From CAYHZL01 sp964361075 (GTDB lineage Bacteria; Bacteroidota; Ignavibacteria; UBA10030; UBA8401): a stretch of DNA of 27,221 nucleotides. How positions within the stretch are numbered: position 1 is the first letter of the stretch; every line of letters starts with the position of its first letter. The notes under the pieces are model-generated. The model had not been told where the DNA came from. It made no database searches and saw only the letters and a program-made list of their open reading frames with translations. The translations under genes were made by a program, and so were the position numbers. Where the stretch lies: assembly GCA_964361075.1 (NCBI GenBank), contig CAYHZL010000026.1, forward strand, positions 1 to 27,221. Direction: 5' to 3'. This document shows positions 5,458-10,896 of this stretch, one piece after another.

Positions 5458-7781
5458 AACTTACCGGCAACGAAATACGCGATATTAACCGTTACCTTGA
5501 ATCAGGCAAACCACTTCCTGAACATTACCGATTTCTTTTGTTTGGAGAAAAGCGCGAAGTAGAACTTGTCTGGAACGGCAAAACAAATGAAGTAACGAAT
5601 GTTGTTCTTCCGTTCCAGATTGTTGAACAGATTGACGAACCACGCTTAGAGACTGAATCGAAAACACAGACAGAACTGTTTTCTCTTGATAATCGCGGAA
5701 GACAATTAAAAGGGTGGACGAACAAACTAATTTGGGGCGACAACAAACTGATACTGAGCAGTTTAAAGAACGGACCGCTGCGAAAAGAAATTGAAGACCA
5801 AGGCGGCATAAAACTTATTTACATCGACCCTCCGTTTGATGTTGGCGCAGATTTTTCGATGAATATAGAAATTGGCGATCCCGAAAAAGGGACAAGCGAA
5901 CAATTTACTAAAGAGCCAAGTGTGTTGGAAGAACTTGCTTACCGCGATACGTGGGGCAAAGGCGCTGATAGTTTTATTTCGATGATTTATGAACGGCTTT
6001 CTCTTATGCGTGATTTGCTTGCAGATGATGGAAGTATTTATGTCCATTGTGATTATAGGGTAAGCAGTTATATTAAATTAGTATTGGATGAAATATTTGG
6101 CTCAAATTCGTTTGTTAATGAAATAATATGGAAGAGCACTACTTTTGCTGGAAGTAGTAAAGTAATTGCCAATAAATTTTCTTATAACCACAATAATATT
6201 TTTTGGTATTCAAAAAGCACAAATTATATTTTCAACAAACAATTTAGACCATATGATCCAGAGTATCTTTTAAGATTCAAGAATCCAGATAATGATCCTA
6301 AAGGACCATGGCAAAGTAACGCTTTAAAAACGTATTCTGATGAAACTTTTGAAAGGTTAAAAAGGGATGGTGAATTAATATCACCAAAAAGTAAAGGTGC
6401 GGGTTGGAGATATAAATTCTATCTATCTGAAACCAAAGGAAGAATAATTGAATCTATTTGGGAAGATATTTTTTTAGAAAATCCTATGGCCAAAGTCAGA
6501 ACTACATATCCGACACAAAAACCTGAAGCACTGTTAGAACGTATAATTAAATCTTCATCTGATGAAGGCGATTTGATTGCAGATTTTTTTGGTGGTTCAG
6601 GTACAACACTTGCTGTTGCAGAAAAATTAAATCGCAAATGGATCGGTTCTGACATTGGTAAATTTGCCATACACACAACCCGCAAGCGTATGGTTGGTGT
6701 GCAGAGAGAATTAAAGAATTCAGACAAATCATACCGCGCATTTGAAATATTAAACCTTGGTAAATACGAACGCCAACATTACATCGGCGTTAATGCTAAT
6801 CTTAGAGACGAAGAAAAACAAAAACAAATTGCGCAGCGCGAAAAAGAATTTCTCGAACTAATCTTACGTGCGTACCGAGCCGATCACGTTGAAGGGTTTA
6901 ATACATTTCACGGAAAAAAGAATAATCGAATGGTAACAGTTGGTCCAATCAATCTTCCGGTAACACGTCTGTTTGTGGAAGAAGTTGTCAACGAATGTCG
7001 TCAGAAATATATCACCAAAATTGATATTCTCGCATTTGAGTTTGAGATGGGATTAAGCCCCAACGCGCAGGATGAAGCAAAGAATAAAGGAATAGATCTT
7101 TCGCTGAAATATATTCCACGCGAAGTGTTCGACAAACGCGCCGTAGAAAAAAATCAGGTAGTCTTTCACGATGTTAGTTATATTGAAATAAAGCCGTTGT
7201 ATAAAGAAAAGCCCACGGATTCATCCGTGGGAAAAGGAAAAGCAAAATCTACAACAACCTTCGTTGCAGTTCAATTAACCGACTTCTCCGTCTATTATAA
7301 TCAGGATACAATTGCACACGCCGAAGAAACAGTAAAGAACGGCGGAAGCAAAATAGTTGTAGAGAACGGGCAGATAATAAAAGTGAGCAAAGATAAAAAT
7401 GGCATTGTTAAACGAGAAACATTGACAAAAAAATGGACAGACTGGATAGATTATTGGGCGGTCGATTTTGATTATGAAAGCAAGAAAGAAATTATCCGCG
7501 AACGAAAACAGCCCACGGATTCATCCGTGGGAACCAATGTTAGTGCCGGAGAACAGATACCGTTTGACGAAACAGCCGGTGTTATTGAATATGTTGAAAA
7601 ATGGACAGGCGATTACATCTTTGAAAATGAATGGCAGAGTTTTCGCACGAAGAAAGACCGTTCGTTGGAAATGACAAGTGTGTACCATGAGTATCCGAAA
7701 AAAGGTCGGTATAAAATTGCTGTGAAGGTTGTTGATATATTTGGGAATGATACGATGAGAGTTATAGAGGTGGGAGTATGA
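5454..7781 (+). CDS. Type III-like DNA methyltransferase (Mod)
   Basis: 775-residue adenine-type DNA methyltransferase of the beta class. The catalytic motif IV, DPPF (residues 125-128 in LIYIDPPFDV), comes before the AdoMet-binding motif I, DFFGGSGTT (377-385), and the TYPTQKPEALLERII segment (351-365) is typical of type III Mod and related enzymes. Residues ~215-345 between them should include the target-recognition region and are clearly more AT-rich. The long C-terminal part (410-775) fits type III Mod, which also binds Res; it ends in a beta-rich segment (YKIAVKVVDIFGNDTMRVIEV region). Two 20-bp hairpins are inserted in frame, adding PTDSSVG at 587-593 and 687-693. The likely nuclease partner is the Res gene at 10897. 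It overlaps the small gene upstream by four bases. Confidence 0.88.
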   Translation: MKLTGNEIRDINRYLESGKPLPEHYRFLLFGEKREVELVWNGKTNEVTNVVLPFQIVEQIDEPRLETESKTQTELFSLDNRGRQLKGWTNKLIWGDNKLILSSLKNGPLRKEIEDQGGIKLIYIDPPFDVGADFSMNIEIGDPEKGTSEQFTKEPSVLEELAYRDTWGKGADSFISMIYERLSLMRDLLADDGSIYVHCDYRVSSYIKLVLDEIFGSNSFVNEIIWKSTTFAGSSKVIANKFSYNHNNIFWYSKSTNYIFNKQFRPYDPEYLLRFKNPDNDPKGPWQSNALKTYSDETFERLKRDGELISPKSKGAGWRYKFYLSETKGRIIESIWEDIFLENPMAKVRTTYPTQKPEALLERIIKSSSDEGDLIADFFGGSGTTLAVAEKLNRKWIGSDIGKFAIHTTRKRMVGVQRELKNSDKSYRAFEILNLGKYERQHYIGVNANLRDEEKQKQIAQREKEFLELILRAYRADHVEGFNTFHGKKNNRMVTVGPINLPVTRLFVEEVVNECRQKYITKIDILAFEFEMGLSPNAQDEAKNKGIDLSLKYIPREVFDKRAVEKNQVVFHDVSYIEIKPLYKEKPTDSSVGKGKAKSTTTFVAVQLTDFSVYYNQDTIAHAEETVKNGGSKIVVENGQIIKVSKDKNGIVKRETLTKKWTDWIDYWAVDFDYESKKEIIRERKQPTDSSVGTNVSAGEQIPFDETAGVIEYVEKWTGDYIFENEWQSFRTKKDRSLEMTSVYHEYPKKGRYKIAVKVVDIFGNDTMRVIEVGV
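7212..7231. repeat. Palindromic hairpin inside mod, first
   Basis: CCCACGGATTCATCCGTGGG, a perfect 8-bp stem with the loop ATTC. It belongs to the same family as the hairpins flanking the Y1 transposase (CCCA....TGGG frame). It is read through in frame as PTDSSVG. Confidence 0.85.
7512..7531. repeat. Palindromic hairpin inside mod, second
   Basis: Identical to the hairpin at 7212-7231, with the same flanking G before and GA after, in the same reading frame and exactly 300 bases further on. The surrounding protein sequence is not repeated, so only the hairpin moved or was copied. Confidence 0.85.
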
Positions 7782-7812
7782 CAAGAATATATATAAGAAA
7801 GCGCATCTAACA

Positions 7813-8523
7813 ATGTCAAATAAGGCAAAACTTAATCCCGCCGTTGTTCAATTTTTATCTTCTAATTTAGGCACTGCTAAAGTGACGATTCAAAGTGAAA
7901 TATCTCGATTAAAAAGGGAATTCCCCGATGCAACCTTGAATGCTGTTGCTCAGGTTTATGCAAAGAAGAAATATTTATCTATCCTTCGTCTCATTGGTAA
8001 AGAAGATAAATTGACGATTCCATCAAATATCAAATATGAAAATATTAAAGTAGTAAAAGTAAAAAAGAAGACAAACTCGAAGGAAAAGATAAAAGAGATA
8101 ATACAATTTGATACAAAAGATATTTTCTTAAAGAAACATATTGCTGAAATCAATCGTTCTTATTCTCGTAAATGTTACACTTGTGTATTTATTTTAACGC
8201 GAAAAGTTTTTGAAAATCTAATAATTGCTATTCTAAAGAAAAAATATTCTGAAAACACGCTTCAAAATAAAGAGTTATACTTTGATCTCAATTTAAAAAG
8301 AAATCAAGATTTTAGTATTGTTCTTGAAAACCTGCACACTCACAGGAACGATTTTAGTGATGATCATAAGAAAGCCATAGAACGATTGCACCAAAAACTA
8401 AAACCATTTAAGAGTGATGCAAATGATAAAACACACTCCTTATACCATATTGTTGAAAATGCAACAGAAATAGACGACCTTAATCTGGATACAATAATTG
8501 AATTATTTAAAATATTAATTTAA
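7813..8523 (+). CDS. Possible HEPN/DUF4145-like protein
   Basis: 236 residues, AT-rich, lysine-rich and mostly helical. The N-terminal ~95 residues look like a helical bundle followed by a basic linker. The C-terminal half has the pattern of HEPN-fold proteins of the DUF4145 type: a helix CVFILTRKVFENLIIAIL (124-141), then polar residues around LHTHRNDFSDDHKKAIERLH (174-193) containing R178 and H185, then a terminal helix. HEPN proteins are often RNases in defence or toxin systems and use an R-X4-6-H pair. Here the R/H spacing is six residues, but I cannot confirm the fold. It starts 31 bases after mod and is followed by two mini-HTH genes with an AAGGAG site between, so it is part of the island operon. 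Confidence 0.5.
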   Translation: MSNKAKLNPAVVQFLSSNLGTAKVTIQSEISRLKREFPDATLNAVAQVYAKKKYLSILRLIGKEDKLTIPSNIKYENIKVVKVKKKTNSKEKIKEIIQFDTKDIFLKKHIAEINRSYSRKCYTCVFILTRKVFENLIIAILKKKYSENTLQNKELYFDLNLKRNQDFSIVLENLHTHRNDFSDDHKKAIERLHQKLKPFKSDANDKTHSLYHIVENATEIDDLNLDTIIELFKILI

Positions 8524-8536
8524 GGAGATTTGTAAA

Positions 8537-8725
8537 ATGAACGATAAACAATTAGAGCAAATTGCAAATGAATTGGGAGGAATAAAGAAACTTCTAATTC
8601 TTTTGTTGCAACAGCAAGATGTCAAGGTCGAGCCCATCGCAAAAGCATTGGGTGTTTCCACGGGAAGGGTTAGTCAAATGGTACCCACTAGAAAGAACAA
8701 AAAGAAGGGGGATAATAATGGATGA
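8537..8725 (+). CDS. Mini helix-turn-helix protein, first of a pair
   Basis: 62 residues. An N-terminal leucine-rich helix (LEQIANELGGIKKLLILLLQ), which could dimerise, is followed by a helix-turn-helix (VEPIAKALGVSTGRVSQMVP, 31-50) and a basic tail (KNKKKGDNNG). AAGGAG at 8522-8527 supports the start. It overlaps the next gene by eight bases. The layout repeats in the next product, so the two are probably paralogues. The DNA-binding role is inferred from the HTH. Confidence 0.7.
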   Translation: MNDKQLEQIANELGGIKKLLILLLQQQDVKVEPIAKALGVSTGRVSQMVPTRKNKKKGDNNG

Positions 8726-8948
8726 ATCTCTTCAAAAGAAAATTCTAAATGAGTTAAAAACAATCAAAAAACTTATGGCCCAAAATGTTTTGGCTGGTTT
8801 TTCTCAAACTGATCAAATAGATAAATTAGATACCCTTGTACTTGAACCCAAAGAAATTTCGGAATTGCTCGGTACGACTGCTAATACTGTAAGCGTTGCA
8901 TTGAACCGAATTAGGAAAACAACAAAGAAAAAAAGAAACAACAGTTGA
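8718..8948 (+). CDS. Mini helix-turn-helix protein, second of a pair
   Basis: 76 residues from the ATG at 8718. A GAAGGGGG site at 8703-8710 precedes it; longer in-frame starts upstream lie inside the previous gene and are rejected. An N-terminal helix (KKILNELKTIKKLMAQ) parallels that of the preceding protein, and a sigma-region-4-like HTH follows (EPKEISELLGTTANTVSVAL, 43-62) with a very basic tail. It overlaps the previous gene by eight bases, so the pair is probably co-translated. It may regulate the island or help a larger complex contact DNA; no sequence evidence decides this. Confidence 0.7.
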   Translation: MDESLQKKILNELKTIKKLMAQNVLAGFSQTDQIDKLDTLVLEPKEISELLGTTANTVSVALNRIRKTTKKKRNNS

Positions 8949-8966
8949 ACACACTTTGAGTTTTGA

Positions 8967-9965
8967 ATGAAAAATCAAGTTGGAAATAAAGGTGAATTAG
9001 TCATTTATAAAACAGAGAGGGGACAGACTGCAATTGATGTCCGTCTTGAAGATGAAACCGTTTGGCTAACCCAAAAACAGATTGCTGAAGTATTTGGAAC
9101 ACAGAGACCGGCTATTACAAAACATCTGAAAAATATCTTCACTTCAAAAGAATTAGACGAAAAAGCAGTTAGTTCCATTTTGGAACATACTGCAAAAGAT
9201 GGTAAGACTTACAAAACGCAGTTTTATAACTTAGATGCAATTATATCAGTTGGTTATAGGGTAAATTCACAAAGAGCCACACGGTTTAGAATATGGGCAA
9301 CAGGTGTACTGCGGGAATATCTTGTAAAAGGATATACGGTTAACAAAAAGGCGCTTGCAAGAACGACTGCAAGTATCGCAGAGTTGCAAAAAACCATTAA
9401 CCTTGTTACCAGCGTTCGTGATAAAATGCTTTCGTCCGATGAAGCGCAGGGGCTGTTAACAATCATTAAGCAGTATGCCGATACGTGGACAACGTTAGAA
9501 GCGTATGACTCCGGAAAGTTAGAAAAGCGTGTTACATCAAAAAAATCTGTTTCATTGTCAACAGAAGAGGTTCGAGAAAAACTTGCTGAACTGAAAAAAG
9601 AATTGATCCGCAAAGGAGAAGCAAGCGATCTGTTTGCCGTAGAACGAAGTCATGGTATCGAACAAATACTTGGCGCGGTAGATCAAACGTTCGGCGGTCA
9701 GGAGTTGTATCCAAGCATTGAAGAGAAAGCGGCGCACATTTTTTATTTCACAATAAAAGATCATCCGTTCTCCGACGGCAATAAACGAAGCGGTGCGTTT
9801 CTCTTTCTGGAATTCTTGAGGAAGAACAAAGCATTGTTGAAAAAAGACGGCACGATAAAAATCAGCGATACCGCTTTGACTGCACTTGCACTGCTCATTG
9901 CTGAAAGCAATCCGAAAGAAAAAGAACAAATGATCGCTTTGATCACGAACCTTCTTACAAATTGA
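8967..9965 (+). CDS. RhuM-Fic fusion protein
   Basis: 332 residues. The N-terminal ~125 residues are a RhuM-type (virulence protein RhuM/KilA-N-like) DNA-associated domain (ETVWLTQKQIAEVFGTQRPA at about 30-49). A helical linker follows, then a C-terminal Fic/Doc domain with the catalytic motif HPFSDGNKR at 266-274, which matches HPFx(D/E)GN(G/K)R. Fic domains transfer AMP or phosphate groups to target proteins, and such fusions are frequent beside restriction-modification genes. No separate antitoxin was identified; an inhibitory helix might lie within the linker. It starts 18 bases after the second mini-HTH gene, so it belongs to the same run. Confidence 0.85.
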   Translation: MKNQVGNKGELVIYKTERGQTAIDVRLEDETVWLTQKQIAEVFGTQRPAITKHLKNIFTSKELDEKAVSSILEHTAKDGKTYKTQFYNLDAIISVGYRVNSQRATRFRIWATGVLREYLVKGYTVNKKALARTTASIAELQKTINLVTSVRDKMLSSDEAQGLLTIIKQYADTWTTLEAYDSGKLEKRVTSKKSVSLSTEEVREKLAELKKELIRKGEASDLFAVERSHGIEQILGAVDQTFGGQELYPSIEEKAAHIFYFTIKDHPFSDGNKRSGAFLFLEFLRKNKALLKKDGTIKISDTALTALALLIAESNPKEKEQMIALITNLLTN

Positions 9966-9999
9966 TACTGGTAACGCAGAAAAATCAATATATAGTTAG

Positions 10000-10062
10000 C
10001 CCACGACTTCAGTCGTGGGAATATGGAGCAGAAAAAACAAAGAGAAACCGTTTTAACGGTTT
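10000..10062 (+). repeat. Bipartite hairpin repeat upstream of the transposase
   Basis: Hairpin 1, CCCACGACTTCAGTCGTGGG (10000-10019), a 25-base gap starting AATATG, then hairpin 2, AAACCGTTTTAACGGTTT (10045-10062). The transposase ATG is 10 bases further on. The same two-hairpin plan recurs at 10721-10784 (inverted) and 10819-10880 (forward). Confidence 0.85.
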
Positions 10063-10072
10063 TAGAAACTTT

Positions 10073-10525
10073 ATGTCACATTCATTAACAAAAATATGGA
10101 TTCACGCGGTTTTCGGGACAAAAAATATTGAACCGATGATTCATCAGAATCTTGAAAGCAAAGTGTATCGTCACGTCCAAGATCATCTTGAAAAGGATTT
10201 TGAATGTACTGTCCGTGCGATCAATGGAATGCCGGATCATCTTCATATACTGTTTCTACTTAACCCAAATTTTGCTGTAAAAGATATTCTTAAGAATGTA
10301 AAAGGAGAATCATCACATTGGGTCAATCAAGAAAATCTTACGAAGATAAAATTTGCATGGCAAACGGGGTATGGTGCGTTTTCGGTCAGTGAGTCGAATG
10401 TTGAGAAAGTTTACCGGTATATTCAGAATCAAAAAAAACATCATAAAACAAAAACATTTGCTGAAGAATACGAAGAGTTCATGAAGAAACATGGATTGCC
10501 GTTTCTTCGGGAAACCGATGCGTAG
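10073..10525 (+). CDS. tnpA: IS200/REP-type Y1 (HUH) transposase
   Basis: 150-residue single-strand transposase of the Y1_Tnp family (IS200/IS605 TnpA or REP-associated type). The metal-binding HUH motif is HLH at 56-58 (GMPDHLHILF), and the nucleophile should be Tyr116 within EKVYRYIQNQKKHH. The upstream in-frame extension to 9962 is rejected because it would translate through the two hairpins at 10000-10062. The start at 10073 gives the usual family length. No tnpB accompanies it. Enzymes of this class recognise hairpins at element ends, and matching bipartite hairpins lie on both sides, so these are probably its substrates. It sits between the Fic gene and res and may be a late arrival. 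Confidence 0.88.
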   Translation: MSHSLTKIWIHAVFGTKNIEPMIHQNLESKVYRHVQDHLEKDFECTVRAINGMPDHLHILFLLNPNFAVKDILKNVKGESSHWVNQENLTKIKFAWQTGYGAFSVSESNVEKVYRYIQNQKKHHKTKTFAEEYEEFMKKHGLPFLRETDA

Positions 10526-10552
10526 AATTTTGTAAAATTGCGATAAAGTTAG

Positions 10553-10695
10553 TAGAAGCCATCTCAAAAACCCCCTCGTAAAGTCATCGCGAGGAGCGAA
10601 GCGACGTGGCGATCTCGTTTTTCGATCATTATGAAAGATTGCTTCGGCAAAAAACGCCTCGCAATAACAAATTTCGATTTTTGAGATGGCTTCTA
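10553..10695. repeat. MITE-like element E
   Basis: Perfect 18-bp inverted ends, TAGAAGCCATCTCAAAAA (10553-10570) and TTTTTGAGATGGCTTCTA (10678-10695); a TA duplication would fit if the outer TA is the target. The interior carries GTCATCGCGAGGAGCGAAGC and AGATTGCTTC, the motif also present in the element at 2756-2906. It lies between the transposase stop and its right-hand hairpins. Confidence 0.75.
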
Positions 10696-10720
10696 GAAAT
10701 ATATTTATAGTATGTAAGGT

Positions 10721-10784
10721 AAACCGATGAATCGGTTTTGCAGACAGATGCAACGTAACGACGACCCACGAATAAATTCGTGGG
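10721..10784 (-). repeat. Bipartite hairpin repeat, inverted copy
   Basis: Hairpin 2, AAACCGATGAATCGGTTT (10721-10738), a 26-base gap, then hairpin 1, CCCACGAATAAATTCGTGGG (10765-10784). The order is reversed compared with the copies at 10000 and 10819, so it reads on the minus strand. The stems differ from the other copies by paired changes that keep them complementary. Confidence 0.8.
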
Positions 10785-10818
10785 CTTAATACGAGACCAA
10801 TTATTATCCAAAATGAAG

Positions 10819-10880
10819 CCCATCGCTTTAGCGATGGGTAATATGTGTAATGAATGATATATAAATCGTTTCAACGATTT
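10819..10880 (+). repeat. Bipartite hairpin repeat, downstream copy
   Basis: Hairpin 1, CCCATCGCTTTAGCGATGGG (10819-10838), a 24-base gap starting TAATATG, then hairpin 2, AAATCGTTTCAACGATTT (10863-10880). It ends 16 bases before the res start, so it forms most of the res leader. Confidence 0.8.
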
Positions 10881-10896
10881 ACGATCAAAAATAATA

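Larger units (their letters stand above)
10000..10880 (+). mobile_element. IS200-like transposase with flanking bipartite hairpins
   Basis: Transposase gene with a bipartite hairpin on the left (10000-10062) and two on the right (10721-10784 inverted, 10819-10880 forward), the right side separated from the gene by an inserted MITE-like element (10553-10695). The true ends are not proven; I mark the outermost hairpins. The order resembles a REP/BIME plus RAYT unit. Confidence 0.6.

Noticed and set aside
9962..10072. In-frame N-terminal extension of the transposase back to 9962
   Set aside because: It would translate both hairpins of the repeat unit; the ATG at 10073 gives the normal 150-residue Y1 length.
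7212..10880. CCCA...TGGG palindromes as a CRISPR array
   Set aside because: Copies are irregularly spaced, in both orientations, with varying stems and no spacer pattern or cas genes.
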